Assembly: GCA_900618425.1 (NCBI GenBank)
Contig: UZAN01039681.1
Location: forward strand, 7,982 to 71,981
Origin: Echinostoma caproni
Lineage: Eukaryota > Platyhelminthes > Trematoda > Plagiorchiida > Echinostomatidae
DNA length: 64,000 nucleotides
Direction of reading: 5' to 3'
Shown here: positions 10,668 through 23,929 of the stretch, piece after piece
How the letters are laid out: each line of letters opens with the position of its first letter
How positions within the stretch are numbered: the stretch's first letter is position 1
Made by a program: the position numbers and the translations under genes
Notes under the pieces: model-generated
What the model saw: only the letters and a program-made list of their open reading frames with translations
The model's database searches: none
What the model was told of the DNA's origin: nothing

Positions 10668-12054
10668 CTGGCAGAATAAAACCGTCTTCGTGTAAGAGTT
10701 TTTGCCATTGTGCAATATGGGGCTAAGTGAGTTCTAGTAATTCGGTAAAAGTTATTTTTTCATGAAGCAAATTTACGCCGGAAAAAATAAGTGATATTTA
10801 AAAATGATTTCCCAGTAGGAATGTATTCTTGGGTATGCGTTTTCATGTCTATTAGAACATTGTTTATCAGAATAGACAATTATTTGTGTCATAAAAGGTT
10901 GTCAAGTTTAAAGTCCTCAAATGGCTCTATTAATTGGATGCAGCCGAAAGCACTCCTTCTTACAACTGATTTTATTATTGAAAACGGAGAAGCTCTCGAC
11001 ATGCACGCAGTTGTTTCAGCTTTTAAGTATGAAAGAGTTAAATTTCCAGCTTCATGTGGATAATATCTAAAGAGTTCTCGCATATTTTGTTTTATAACCG
11101 AAAAACCTTGAACCCACCAGGTTTCCATTTGCCCTATATTGATCTTTCGTTTTGAGACTTTATCACTCATTGTTTTAGACGTAAACACGCTAATGATGAA
11201 TCGCTCAAGTTCATCAAAGAGAAACCTATCTAAACGCTTCTGAATCTTATGTCATTGTGACATTAGGAACCTCTAAAATATAATTCATTTCAACGGTTCA
11301 ACCACCTTTTTATGCGGTTTAAGAGCGGATCTTGTGTCACAAGGTTCACATTCCCTTTCAAACGTATTGATGATACGACTTTTAAATGAGACAATAAGGA
11401 TTTAAACTTTTGAACTGCATACAGACGGTACCACGGGAATCAGAAGTTATATTTCAATCTGTGCTGAAATTACCTACAATCATAAGCCGAAGATAGCTGC
11501 TATCCGCAGAACCGATCAAGTCAGCCAACCAGCCAGCCCATAGCAATGAGAAAAATCACATAAACTCAACGAAAGAGTAAAAAACTAAATTGCTAAATGA
11601 GTTTTCTTTTACCTTTGCATCAGGTCCTTCTGGTGAAGCCGTGGGATCTGTGGAGAGAGAGAGGGAGACAGGGGGTAAGGAAACAAAAATTAATACGAAA
11701 TGTCATTCATTCAGAATGGCGATTTTCAGCGCAATCCTAATGCATTTAGGGAGACTAGTCTCACTGAGATAGATGAATATCAGTCATGCATTATTGATGA
11801 GACCTCTTGACAGTTTAATACTCCTGACAGGGTTTTACATAGAATCCGGTAGTATGCATATTTTAACTCGACTCTGCCCTACAGTTTTCAGTATCTTTCT
11901 CTCCCGCTGACCTCCTCCAAGGCTTAAAAATCGATGTCACTTTCATGTTGACCAAATGTTGTCCTTTCTTAAAATTGTCTAACTGCACGTTATCTGAAAC
12001 ACATTAGAGACGCGTATCCTCCTCTTACGCTCCCCGGGTAGTAATATCCTCTAC

Positions 12055-12474
12055 TTGATCCATTACGTGCATAATGGTCACTACGGTAAACGCCCATTTT
12101 TTAAGGGACCAGCTCTAAAACACACGGAGCCTGTTGTATCCCCCATTTTCTCGATGAATCGGAATTCGCATCAGTGTGTGTGGGCCCATCTGAATATGAA
12201 GCATTACGCTATAGCATACACCGAGTGTCCCAGTACCACAAAATATGAGGATAGGGAAGCAATAACCCTACAGTTCCAGCTTCTAATACACGTCCATAGT
12301 GACCGGATTGAACATCGACAACAATTCAGAGCTAAAACTAATGGGTCATTTGTGTTATCACTTGAGGCAAACGAGTTACAATACGAACATGTTTTCCTAA
12401 GTAGTATAAAACGTTTTTCTGTTCAAAATGAAACACGTTCCAGAACGGTCTATCGAGAAATGAAGTCATTTTAA
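12055..12474 (+). other. 139-codon open frame of unknown status
   Basis: An uninterrupted frame starting MIHYVHNGHYGKRPFFKG, long for DNA of this base composition. I saw no domain, signal peptide or repeat family, and no clear splice sites frame it. It may be an exon, an old retrogene or chance. Confidence 0.2.
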
Positions 12475-13537
12475 AAAGTTATTCAATAAATTTGTCAAGA
12501 TACATATTTTTGTTTCAATGAAGTCGTTCACAAAGAAGATTCTCTGGCACATTAGCACTGCAGTGAACTGTGGAAAAATGATAAACATTGAGCTTTCCTA
12601 TTCATCATTTAGTTAGCACTTAATGCGTGTGTGGGTGAGTGAATGAAATCAGTAATCAGTAGATTGAATTAGACAAATTTTAAACAAATCCTCTGCTAGA
12701 TACCATTGAAGTTCGTCATATGTATTCACTGCAATTTTTACAACCGGTAAAGTCAACTTTTCAAGTCAGAGATTTTGTTTTCTAAGATTTAATTTCGTTT
12801 CAAGTAAATCATAAGTAAGTGTAGTGCTACCAAAGTCTACGTTTCAAATTAATTGTTGCCATTGGAAGGATCTATTTCAAAAAGGATATTGGAGAGCATC
12901 TTTTCCAAATAGATATAAGTGGTCAGATCATTTAAAAGAAGGCAACCGCTGTTATTCCTACCCATCTAAAGAGGTTTCCGGTGAAAATCTTTCAAACAAT
13001 GAAATGTTGTTTCCCGGTTGATCACAATCAGTGAGGTTATCCAGGAAACTCAGCTTTAATGATTGTAAACATCTGACCTGATTGGCTATCCAAATTGTCT
13101 GCATTTTCTTTTAAAACGGTTTTTCAACTACGGTCGGGAAAGCTTTATAGATTTCAGTACAAAACATCGTATCCCCGCGAGATATAGCGACCTAGAAGAA
13201 TGTCGATAAAAACTCGTCGCCAAATATTTTTTGAATGGTGTGCCTATTTTCTTTCGTAAAGAAAACAGTCACATAACATAAAAAACTCCATGCTTTTGAT
13301 CACACTTGCGCTCGGGCAAATCGAGTGCTAGACAACGATTCAAGCAGATTATTGGAGAAATAAATCAAAAGAGGATAAAAGACTCCTTCTGAATAGAAAG
13401 TCCCAATTATTAAACAGCGGAAGGGAATCAGTCATATGACTGATTACATTCCTTGGTACCAATTTCACCACATTCTAATGTGACACGCATGCTCAAAAAC
13501 AGATGTCAGAAGCTGCAATCAATCATGTTTGTTGAGA

Positions 13538-13554
13538 TGATGATGATGATGATC
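13538..13554. repeat. short ATG/GAT microsatellite
   Basis: Six trinucleotide units in tandem. Confidence 0.7.
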
Positions 13555-15829
13555 AGTCACTGAAAGGAAGTTGAATTGACAGCCACTATGAAGTTGCCAA
13601 ACTGTGCAGTCCAATAACTGTATGTTTTCCGTCCTCTCATATACCTATTCACTAATTCCTGTGGTGCGTGTAAAGCTAATTTGGTTCACTCAACAGTGAA
13701 CGGTTTTGCTATAGGATGTACAGCCTTTCCACCAATGTGGAGTGCTGATGTTAGTTGAGTATTACGATTATTTGCTTCACAAAACCGGGTAGAGGAAAGG
13801 GCATTATTCACTTTCCAGCTCGATGCCTGACATCCGGTTTGATTAACTAGCTCAAAGATGTGAAATTCATCACCAGCAGTTAACTGTCCCTACTTATATT
13901 ACTATATTGTAAATTCGATAGCTCGGAGGTTGGCTATTCACTGAATATCAAAAACCTGAGCTATTTCCTTCTCGATTCTTGTGCATTTCTAGAGCTACAT
14001 TACTGTGTTGATGACAGAACGTCAACCTATCGAAGAAATCAGTGCTGAATGATCTATGACCGACTGAAAACAATTAGATCGCGAAACCTGAAACATTCCA
14101 CAATAAATCATTCCACTCGGAACTTTGTGACTATCCGCTCTTAAAAAACACTTTGATAGATTGGGTTCACTTTGTGTGCACAAACGCAGTGCACTTCTCT
14201 TGGTTTTCCAAATAATTGATTTTTCCGAAAGGGATTGCACTGAGAGAGAGAGCATATAAAGGATCTGTGCGAACCTGATTTTCCAAGTTGGCCCGGTTTT
14301 GAAGACCAAAAAGATCGAGTGAATAGATGTTTGCAACCTTGAAGTATCAATACCGTTCGGCTATCGAGAAACTGTTAACTTTCACCCGGAGTTCTTCAAG
14401 CCTAAGTAATTTCTATTTTCTGAATAAAATGGTTTTATACACTGTGAAATCGTGTGATATTTTATTGTTTGTGTTCCGTCTGTATATCTGTCTAATTTCG
14501 TCATGAAACAGACTTCCCTTAGATCAACCAATTATTAACGGATTCCGGTTAACGAACATGAAATACCAGAATATAGATTATATAGATGGATATAGATGAC
14601 TCAAACTCATTCATCAGTACTTTTCTTCTTAATGACTGAAAAAAAATAGTCCATCGTATTTGCAAGGCTGAAAGTATTTGACTTCTGTTAACTGGTTTTG
14701 TGTGATAACTCATTCTTAGTCATAGACCTGCAGCTCGTTTACTCAAATATGAGTCGCTTCCGCTCTGAATTGGTGAATCTAAAACAAACAAAACAGTAAT
14801 TTGTCACATAGAACTTCTTTAATTTTATCGAGAATTTTTCTTTAGAATTTCATAAATTAATCCCTTTATGTCATCTTGATTTGATCATAATAGATTGCCA
14901 TCAAAAACACGTTTCTTGTGATCACTTCAAATTGGCACTGCATAGTAGTCAGTTGTGAAGTTGATATTCTCTCCTTTTTATTCAAGTCATTTCACTGATA
15001 TAACAGAAGGCAGCAAAACGATAGTCATCTTATTGAGATAACAATTACTTCTTTCTGTTTCACCTATCTAGTTCAATTTTCCCGTTTTGTGTTCATCATA
15101 AACTATCAATTTTTTCTTTTGTTGGAAATACAAACTTTGACATCTTTCCCTAGAGAATCTATGGCTTATAATCATGTAAACTGTGTACAACTGATATGAC
15201 CGAGTTGGGGCTTTTTAAAACTTCCATGTTGTTTGTCAATAACTTCATCAACAGTTATGGTTCTTGGGGTCGAACAGATGAGCGAACCAATCACGTAGAT
15301 GCAAGCAAATAAACGTATTGCTTTAAAGTCTATTTTAGTTTCCGATGTAATAAGAGTTTGTTTGCGAAAGCTGTTCAGAATGTGGTTTGTTCTCAGAACG
15401 TGATCTATCATGTACATTGCAGACACACGTGGAACTAAACGATTACAAACGCTTTCCATCGTCTGCATCGACCAGCGGATATACAACTATGAACTAACGA
15501 AGTAATGTCGCACTACGACCCATATTTGACTGTCTGCTTCGAGTAAACTGGATCCCATTTGCTCCAGCAATTGCTTCAAGTGGAATTTAAAAATGCCTTT
15601 CGCTGTTTCAATGTGTGGTACACTCATAGTTTATTTTTCGTGACATCCTGGATTTAGTGACCAGTTGGATTCAAAAATATCTCTCCCCCAGAATACCTTT
15701 AAATTTTCCCAGTTCACTTTATCACCAAGACTGACAAATATTCATACTGTCGAATGTTCTCAACCAGTCTTGAAAATAATTCAGGAAATGAAAAAGAAAC
15801 ATATTGCCATATTTTGTGAAGCCACTCAC

Positions 15830-15882
15830 CTGAATTGAGGTAATCCGATTTGGCTGCATCTCTGCTTTGAGCAGCCAGCTCC
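15830..15882 (-). CDS. candidate tail exon following the kinase domain
   Basis: A 53-nt exon with acceptor CACATTACAG and a strong donor CAG/GTGAGT. In the frame that directly continues the last kinase exon it reads ELAAQSRDAAKSDYLNS, a helical, charged segment of the kind found after a kinase C-lobe. Its phase fits the last kinase exon but not the 48-nt candidate at 16328, so either splicing is alternative or one of the two candidates is wrong. Confidence 0.5.
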
Positions 15883-15976
15883 CTGTAATGTGAACAAAAT
15901 AGAGGGGAGGGCTGTCAGTTTCATCGAACTGATGAAGTTGTTAAGAGACATGTGGCATGTGAATCGGGATGTTGAC

Positions 15977-16002
15977 CACGCACGCACGCACGCACACACA
16001 CA
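15977..16002. repeat. (GCAC)n/(CA)n microsatellite
   Basis: GCAC repeats grade into CA repeats between the two candidate tail exons. Confidence 0.85.
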
Positions 16003-16327
16003 GTGGAAGAATTATTTCATCTCCATTGGGAACTGTTGGATTAGACATGGTGATCCCTAGTGGAACTTTACTCACAGGATGGTGATACGATTCAACCGGA
16101 TACAAAGAACGAAGCAACCAACTAATTCTGGTTAGCAGTTGAATAGAAATGGAAACAGGTCAACCCAAAGCAAGAGTAATGAATGCACACGTAGACAGTC
16201 CTCATGGACATATTTGGTAGATTTTTAGTTTTATCATATTTCCACCACCAGCGAAACCATTGAGTATAAAGGTGATTTAAATTTAGACGAGGAAACTAAA
16301 ATGATGTTTAACTCTCATCAGAATTAC

Positions 16328-16375
16328 CTGTTCTATCTCACAGAGCTTTTCTTGGGGCGAGATACACCCCCCACC
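16328..16375 (-). CDS. candidate 48-nt symmetric tail exon
   Basis: Acceptor ACCATTTTCAG and donor CAG/GTAATT bracket exactly 48 nt with only one open frame (phase 0 to 0): GGGCISPQEKLCEIEQ. It lies downstream of the kinase exons on the same strand and is hydrophilic like a FAK linker. Being symmetric, it could be included or skipped without changing frame. Confidence 0.4.
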
Positions 16376-16589
16376 CTGAAAATGGTAATGAGTTTTGCTT
16401 TTACGATACTGTTAATCAGATGTGAGGTTAAAAGTAAAATCACATGAAAAACTATCCGAGAGAATTGAAACGAGCATCTTTAGAAAAAAGCCGATGATAC
16501 AGAATTGACCGTTTCGATGCTTTCAGGACATATTAGATAAATTTAGTTTAAGACTACCGACGAAAAACGAATCTTGTGTACTTAAAGAT

Positions 16590-16950
16590 TCAAAGATTTA
16601 TTATGAGATTAACTTACAAGCTCATGCTTTTCTGGTCCCATAGGTTCGTGCGGTGGAGTAAGAAACAATTATACATACAATTCTTTGTGTAAAATGTCAC
16701 ATGATACGTGCATTTTCCACTGCTGCACGCAGCTTCACTTATGTTGGAATGTAAGGTGTGCTAATGTTTCATCGAGCCTCAGTTTGAAAGATTCAGTGCT
16801 TGGAGCACAGACGACGTAGGATGGTAGAGAGTTCCAGATTGAACACACTTTGACTGCGAATGACTGACGCCGGCATTCCAAGCGGCATTTTGAGACTACT
16901 AGTTTAAATGGATGTCCTCTAAGATGAACGTTGGGTGATAAAACCAAATG
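16590..16950 (-). mobile_element. 3' end of a CR1/Jockey-like LINE
   Basis: Minus-strand frame reading LRGHPFKLVVSKCRLECRR and then FAVKVCSIWNSLPSYVVCAP, the same reverse-transcriptase C-terminus as the copy at 1.3 kb but clearly diverged. It ends near 16735, followed by a tail with CATAATAAATC. It sits in the intron just upstream of the 48-nt candidate exon. Confidence 0.75.
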
Positions 16951-17848
16951 CTTACACGAGCAGGTATTCTTGTAAAAAGTCGAGAAAATCCCTTTTAAAT
17001 TTGAGGTGAAATGAGAACATTTTTGTCTACCATTCCTACCCTGAGACTTCTGGGAAGTGCACCATTCTTAATGGAACAGATGTCATTGCCCAGAACCTGC
17101 TTTGCCTTTCACATATCATACTATTATTGAATATTACTTTCAATGTGGCTGAGAACAACTGACGGTTTTACATAAAAATCAGTCTTACACCTCTTTGGTA
17201 TGCCATTGCCAGTTAAGCTATAAAAGATTTGTGAAAGTGAAAATAAAATCCCCCAAGGGCACTGTCTGAAATCTAGCCGTTTAGATTAATCTCAAAAAAG
17301 TTATAGCGGCGAGTCAGTGGATTCAGTTGAATCCATTTCGTAAAGGGATTTGACCACTGAGTTTTATCTCCTTGAAATATTGACTGAAAAATACAGACAT
17401 TACATCGATTTCCAGTTTCAGCTGTTGCTTCTTCATTTGGCTTATTTGGAATAAAGAACAAATCGCCATTGTTTGAATGGTTTGGAAAACAAAACCAGGT
17501 TGGGAGAGTGGTAAGTAGAGTGCATAAAAAGATAGTCAAACAGCGAGCTTGCTTGAAAGTTTTACATACACCGCTGTTTACACAGTAATAAAAGTATTTC
17601 CAAAGTACGTTGTTTTATGTTGATAGGGATCAAACTTCGTTTTCGCCTAATGCAATCTATTTGTTAAGTAAATAAATAGTGGCATATATCTAGTTTGCAT
17701 TGGAACCTTGATCGAAGGGACTGAGCCTCGCTTCCGTTTAGGGGAATAGCGTAAAACATGAGTGGTATATATATTCTTTCGCAGGAAGCAATTACATTAT
17801 GTTGACAAAATACTGAAAATCGGTTCTCGTAGCTCGGGTGAACTGAAT

Positions 17849-17995
17849 TTCATTTCGCCGGTTCGCCGAGCTTGGCAATTGGTTTGCAAACGTTTCATCA
17901 CCAGCCGAGGTGACATCATCAGTGCCACTTCACAAGTACTGATTATGAAACGTTTGCAAACCAATGGCGAAGCTCAGCGAACAGGCGAAATGGAA
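17849..17995 (-). mobile_element. Penelope-like foldback fragment with hammerhead motif
   Basis: Two near-perfect 47-bp arms (17851-17897 and 17946-17992) are inverted around a 48-bp centre. On the minus strand the left part contains CTGATGA (17922-17916), a stem formed by GTCACC and GGTGAT, then GAAAC (17896-17892) and GTT. This is the hammerhead layout reported for Penelope-like retroelements. The right arm keeps GAAAC but has lost the stem. A related piece lies at 49560-49648. Confidence 0.65.
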
Positions 17996-19268
17996 TGCAA
18001 TTACATTATCTTCTCAAAGATTGGCTCAAATTGCAGCTAACCAGAGCTTCTGCTATCCGTTTACTGATCATATCTAATCTACTCGCCACCGTAGTGGAAG
18101 TGTTCATTTCTTACTGACAGCAGTACGTAGCTAGGATTGAACATCTTAGCCGATTCCTGTCCATATTGCAGATAAACCTTGCATTTGGGAGACGGGCGGT
18201 CGTGGTAAATGTATTAATGGAGCTGGAACAATCCGCGTGGTTCAGAAGCGGTTTCAAACAAGGGATCCACTATAAAGGTTATTTAAGCAATATAATTTCC
18301 ACTCTGTACATAAAAGCATTGCTTGAATATCAGAGCTATCAAACAAAATTTCCTTACTCCATGGACGACGAGGTCGACCAATGAAAACACTGCGTTGGAA
18401 TATGAAGCGTTTTGTGCCCAACTCCGGCTGATAGGTCAGGATTTCTTTTTGGGAGTAATTATTTCAGTTTCAAGTAAACCTCTGAAATACTGCATCTGTA
18501 GGAATAGACTGATCTGCATTGTACTTAATCCAGGACATGAAAGAGGCAAAACAAAGCTGATAAACGTCGGCCAGATCGTGTGTTTGTGAGCGGTTTGTAC
18601 ACGCATACAGGCTGTTTTCGCGTTTACTGCATACGCCAATAGGCACATTTATTATTCCGTTGCAATTCATCTACATCCGTGAGGTTGAATATTCCTATGT
18701 CTTGAAGATCTAACTCTGTAATGTTAAAGTCCCATGAATGAACATTTGCTTCAGCGCTTCGTAGTCATAACCAAATTGTCAGTGCAAAGTAAAATTTTGA
18801 TGATAGACAAAGGTTGACTATATACTGGACAATTTGCTTCTGCAGTTCAACCGTTATGATCCACGGGTTAGAGACTGAAAGGAACCCTTCACAAAGCATT
18901 AGCAGAACTGCATTCCTCAAAGTCCCCGTGGGTATTCATAACACAGATAGCCATAACGGCAAGCAGCACGAACTGTTTGTAGAAAATATCCTAAGAAAGC
19001 GGAATTGTAAACCATCACTTAGAACGGTGAACCCAACATGTGAAGAGTAACAGAGATCACTTCTAGCTAAAAATTTGTACCGAATGTATGCAACGAAACG
19101 GGACACATCTTTCATTCAATTAGCTGGAGCGAGAGTTCATTGCGATTTTTCATTACTCTCTAGACATTCATGAAGACAGGTCGGAAAAAATACTAGAAAC
19201 CCATAAAATGAATTCTCAATGAAAACCCGTCTATTGTTAGACTTAATTAGGATGTACACGAAATTCAC

Positions 19269-19312
19269 CGGATCGGGTAGTCCCCCTGAATCGGCTGGTT
19301 TATGGGACCAAT
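19269..19312 (-). CDS. candidate tail exon, proline-containing
   Basis: A possible 44-nt exon with a strong pyrimidine acceptor (TCTTTTTTCGAG) and donor CCG/GTGAAT. In its most protein-like frame it reads WSHKPADSGGLPDP, compatible with a disordered FAK tail. It ends in phase 0, which suits the 16328-16375 candidate, but it does not join the last kinase exon directly, so a further exon would be needed between them. Confidence 0.25.
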
Positions 19313-20124
19313 CTCGAAAAAAGACAGTTTTCACATCAGCCACTACCAATGACCGATTTTGCTAAATAGACCTTACTGACAAAACAAAAATGTAACCAAC
19401 CGTATGTTAGTTTGACCTATTCATATCGGGAAAAGGGATCTGCAAACTGAGTGCCATTTTGTTTATATGGTTGTTAACAATTTCCCGTAGGACAGTAGAC
19501 GAACCGAAATGCAGTTTAAAGAAACTAAAAGAGCGTAACATAATCGCTGGACAAGACGTGAATATGCGATTCTGATAGACGAATTTGAAAAGTTATATTA
19601 AAAAAGAAATATCACCATAGTTAAGTGAAACTTATTCGTTTTATTTAAGTATACAAGAATACTGGTAGTAACATGTGTAACATATGTAGGGTCAAGAATT
19701 CACTGAAAGAATCACTTTTCGACATGTCGGAGCAAAAATATACTCATAATACTTAAATAAAAATCTCACAACGACTCCGAAATCAGACAATGAGGATAAC
19801 CCAGTGAGAAAGGGAATGTAGTTGAGTAGAAAAAGCAACACAACATGAGTATAACTGATATTGACTGTCAATTTAGCGCACTCTCAATTCAGTATTTGCG
19901 CACTTTGAATGGGTAAGAATCCTATAGTTAGAAAAGAATATAGGTTCTTCCAAAAGAAGACTGTGGGTGAAATGAAAAATGTCCGGCTGTTGCGCAATTA
20001 TCAAAGATATTTGGCGCTTTCTAAACATTCACGTTTGTCCGCTCGTTCCCAAAACTCCTAATGATTTTGGTAATTACGCACCCATCTAAGACGTTTCACA
20101 TAACTCACAGAAGTGATGATGAAT

Positions 20125-20250
20125 GAGGGTGACCCAGTGGTAGCGCCCATCAAATTATCACCATTGGGATGAGTGTTTAAATCCCACCACTACCGGTTGA
20201 CTTTCCTCATTTGTGTGTTGCGTGATAGCCCTTTGATTGACCAATTCGTC
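20125..20250 (+). repeat. tRNA-like SINE
   Basis: GACCCAGTGGTAGCGCCCAT resembles a box A region, and GTGTTTAAATCCCAC a box B. The downstream part has no obvious partner in the window. Confidence 0.4.
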
Positions 20251-20254
20251 TCTT

Positions 20255-23200
20255 CTTGAGAATTGTGTATTCAATAGAGGGAAGTAAAAATTGAGAAAGA
20301 TATGTCCAAACAAAGTGTTCTTTGTATTAAATCTCCAGCGGTTTTGCTTGGGAGGCTTTTTCGGGTTTTTTCGTAAACGTCTGTTTGCTTCGCCACACAA
20401 TAACCGTGAGCAGCTAAATCAGTCTTGCTCCCATGTTCTATCGCGTAAAAATATATGAAGAAGCATACAACTAACTAGATCCAGGTGAGCACGAGAGTTG
20501 TTGAGGATCCCGAGGCAGCACACCCTTTAAGGCCAGAAATACGTTAGTCGAACTAACTAATTATTTTTCACCTTTGATACATGCAAAGCCAAAACATTTG
20601 GATGTTATCTTCGGAAGATATTGATCTCACTGGCATAAACAGGAGAAAGGCCAGCGAATAGCTCGCGACACATAATGGAAGGCAAAACACCATTACGTTC
20701 TTGTGGTATTTCCATTGAGGGAACAAAAGTTTTAATCCTATTTGAGATTTTCAATTTTCTATCAGGTTTGCTCTTATAGAGTCAGCTCTTCGAAGATCTG
20801 TGAATCGCTCAAGCTGGAAGCAATTTATTCGATAATATAAGTTTGAATATTTTATTGATTTTATATGATAGAGAATAGATGTTCCGCGTTTAGCTTCAGA
20901 TAACTGGAATAAAACATCATATTGTTGAACCTGAGGTTTGTAGCAAAGGATGAATTGAAGCTTTATCTTGAGAGCACCTCAAAGTTAACCTGGATCAATA
21001 TTCAACAAAAACCAACGCTTGCGTCCAGATTTTGCGTAGAAGATCCTTTTTTAAATTCTAAAAGAATAAATCTTAGGACTAACCAAGAAAAAGATCCCAT
21101 AGAGCCATTATTGAGAAATCGTATTTACACTCAGTAAACTCCAGGACTACTTTTAGTCAAACATTCCAAATGTGTTTAAGCACCAGGCCCATATCGGTGT
21201 GACACCGCATCCCAGCGTGCATTCCTTCGCTTTGTTTATGAAAACCTCTCCTTTTGATTCATTATTACCTGTAGATGGGGATGCTTGAACCTCAGTAATT
21301 CTTGAAAACAGCAATTCCTGCTTGAACTGCTATGAACAAATTTGAGCTCTGATGACTTTCTTTAATCTAAAATAATCCAGAAGTATTTGAATTTATTTAA
21401 AATAATATAAAATATAGACGTCGTCATCATTCTGTAAAGTTGAAAGTTAATCTGGCTAGAATACAAATACAAATATATTACTCTCAGGGACCTGTATAGG
21501 CTGTTATTATCAAACATTTGAATTTCTTTATATGATGGGATTGTGCGCACTGTTCACTGTTTGAGAAGCAAAGACAAAGTTCGCTAAATTTAAATAAAAC
21601 AGTTATACCTTGTATTTGTATTAACGTTGTTTAAGTCACTTGTCAAAACCGGTAGAAAAATTCTTTAATATTTGTTTGTCAAACGTTATAGTTGCCCAAC
21701 TTTGAAAAGGGAGCTCAACTGGTAGGACTCAAGTCCGGATGAAGATGGAAAGGCACTAATAAGAAATGAGTATGTTCATCCTACACATTGGAATCGGTTT
21801 TTCTGTTCTCATCATCTTACATTTGTCGTTTGAACACAGTCACTTAATCCGGTATACTTCAGCTGCCTGCTTTTTGGAATAACATTCCAATGGGTTTATA
21901 CTTATCACTTGACAAACAACATCCCGCTGCGTTTCNCATCCCGCTGCGTTTCAAAATGATAATACAACAACGAATCTAGTTTTGGAGTTCCTTCACGTAC
22001 CCGATAATTGGAAAAATCCTTTGGAATACAGACTGATCTGAGACAGTTTTCCATAGATTATAACAACAAACTTGATATATAGTTATGTATGTGAGAAATT
22101 TTCACAGGGAGAGGGGACAGATCACACGCACTATGCACATTAGCTTACTTGGACCCGATACACATACTAACTGTTCTACTTCAGGTGCAGTATGAGAGAA
22201 ACAATTCATGTGTTACTATGTGTACCCGAACAAAACAGGTGAACAACATCACTTGATTACATGAAGTGTTCGGAATATATTGTGCAGAAATTTCCATAAT
22301 TTATTCACTGACATCTAAACTTGCGTATGGTATCCGTATTCAGATAAATTTCCCAACCACAAAATGGCACAGAATGATTCTAATGGCGCAGAAGAAAATA
22401 CTTAAAGATTTTTTAGTTATATCAAAGAAAGAAGTGAGCAACATACAAATAATCAGTGCGAAAGAATTACCATTCTGAAGAACGAGGAAATTTATCAAGA
22501 ATTTGAAGATAATCACCCCCAGGGATTGGTGTCTCATAAAGGCTTATTTGATAAGCTGTCAAAAGTGTGATAATGTAATGTCAATTCGCAGATTTTATTC
22601 TTATAGATTTTGAAGTAACTTCATGCAAACTATAGACCAGATCAGGTCGGTTTGGCCTAACCAGAAACGGTTTTCTTCTGTTTTATCTTCCAAATAAGAC
22701 ATATTTATAAAAAAAGACTGAATTACCAAAGCGGAGCGGCGGGATGGTGCAAACTTTTCAGATGTATGATAAAATCTTATTTAAAAAGTGAAATGGTAAA
22801 CGGGCAGCCTGCCTAAATTGTTGAAACAGGTTAAGGTCGATTTGTATTTCAGAAGACCAGGTTTATCTTTGATTTGCGTAAGATTACCGATACTCATGTA
22901 AATGCGATAACATGCAGGAATTCAATTTGTTCACATTTCCCTCAAATTAATAACACTTTCGAAATTTGTTTGCTGTAAAGCAAAAAGCACACTCCTCGCT
23001 CAATGTTGGTTCAACTCATATGCTTCAAAAAGGTCAAACTTTCTCAAAGTGTGAAGGACATCGACCGGTAGTGTAAAAACATAATGCCACTTGTTCGCCA
23101 TGCAAGTGATTATTTGATAAACATCATGGTAGTCAGCTAAGGAAGTAAAATTAAACTACGAAATGAAAAAATCTTCATTGGGAAGTACAGATGCCCATTT

Positions 23201-23715
23201 CTATTGTGCGTGATGACATGCGTGTAAGAAACATTTTTGAACATTTTGAAACGGCTGTTTCCACTGTTGCATGGTTTTAATAATCCGTGTTATATCGTGT
23301 TTTTGGTGTGTATGACGTCTCAGAAAGATGCTGCCTATTCAAGAAAATAAAAGCAGTACTTGGAGAATGAGTTGAAAGTTGTAAAGATTGGGTCGAACAA
23401 TGCAACAGCCATACCTTTCCAGTTGCAAAGCCAATCTACTTCTTCCACATTTTTTAAATTATCTTTCAACCTCTGGTTGTTAACTGGGTGATGGCAATGT
23501 GATTAAACCAAGTAAACATCGCATTTTGGTGCCAGTCAGCTCTGACCCGCTGTTTATCCACTGAGAGCATTATGAGATTACCAGTTACATTTATGCAGTG
23601 GGGCTTTACATCTCTGGGGAATTTCGTCCACTTGACTGAAGATAGCAGCGTGCTCGCAATAATGAAAAGTGAAAACCCAAAATAAAATAAATCACACTAA
23701 AAGAGCAGCATTGAA
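20255..23715. other. no certain exon seen
   Basis: AT-rich intron-like sequence after the last kinase exon. A minus-strand frame near 20330-20375 contains NPKKPPKQNR, reminiscent of an SH3 ligand, but it has no good splice sites. Confidence 0.4.
21920..21952. other. 16-bp duplication around an N (unmerged assembly overlap)
   Basis: CATCCCGCTGCGTTTC is present on both sides of the single N at 21936. This is what two overlapping contig ends joined without merging would look like. Confidence 0.85.
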
Positions 23716-23720
23716 ATTAC

Positions 23721-23925
23721 CGGAGACGGGGTTTTAGTGCTGCAAATGTTGGTCGACGTTGAGGATTTGTATTCCAACACTCAAGCATAACCACGTATAG
23801 GTTTCGAGGACACGTTTCTGGTCGTTTGAGTCGCTGACCCCGGGTGACGTGTTCTGCAGCCTCTGCGTTGGTCATGTCCGCGAAAGGTTTTGTTCCCCCG
23901 GACAAAATTTCCCACATGCACACAC
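23721..23925 (-). CDS. FAK: FAK-like kinase exon: C-lobe end
   Basis: A 205-nt exon with acceptor TTTGCACAG and donor CCG followed by GTAATT. It begins VCMWEILSGGTKPFADMTN and ends with the conserved kinase C-lobe signature CWNTNPQRRPTFAALKPRL. Human FAK has VCMWEILMHGVKPF and CWAYDPSRRPRFTELKAQL. It ends with two bases of an Arg-type codon, so the next exon must supply one base. Of the tail candidates only 15830-15882 fits directly (CG plus G). Confidence 0.94.
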
Positions 23926-23929
23926 CTGT

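Larger units (their letters stand above)
10670..15825. other. no certain exon seen
   Basis: Probably an intron of the minus-strand gene. It holds a 139-codon plus-strand frame at 12055-12474 and a 104-codon minus-strand frame at 15172-15486, neither with recognisable domains. Confidence 0.4.

Noticed and set aside
20330..20375. Proline-rich NPKKPPKQNR as an SH3-binding exon of the kinase tail
   Set aside because: There are no convincing splice sites, and the match to the FAK proline-rich motif is too short.
21179..21230. Phase-compatible segment (NARWDAVSHRYGP) as the exon after the kinase domain
   Set aside because: Both the acceptor and the donor are weak and there is no homology; the phase match alone is expected one time in three.
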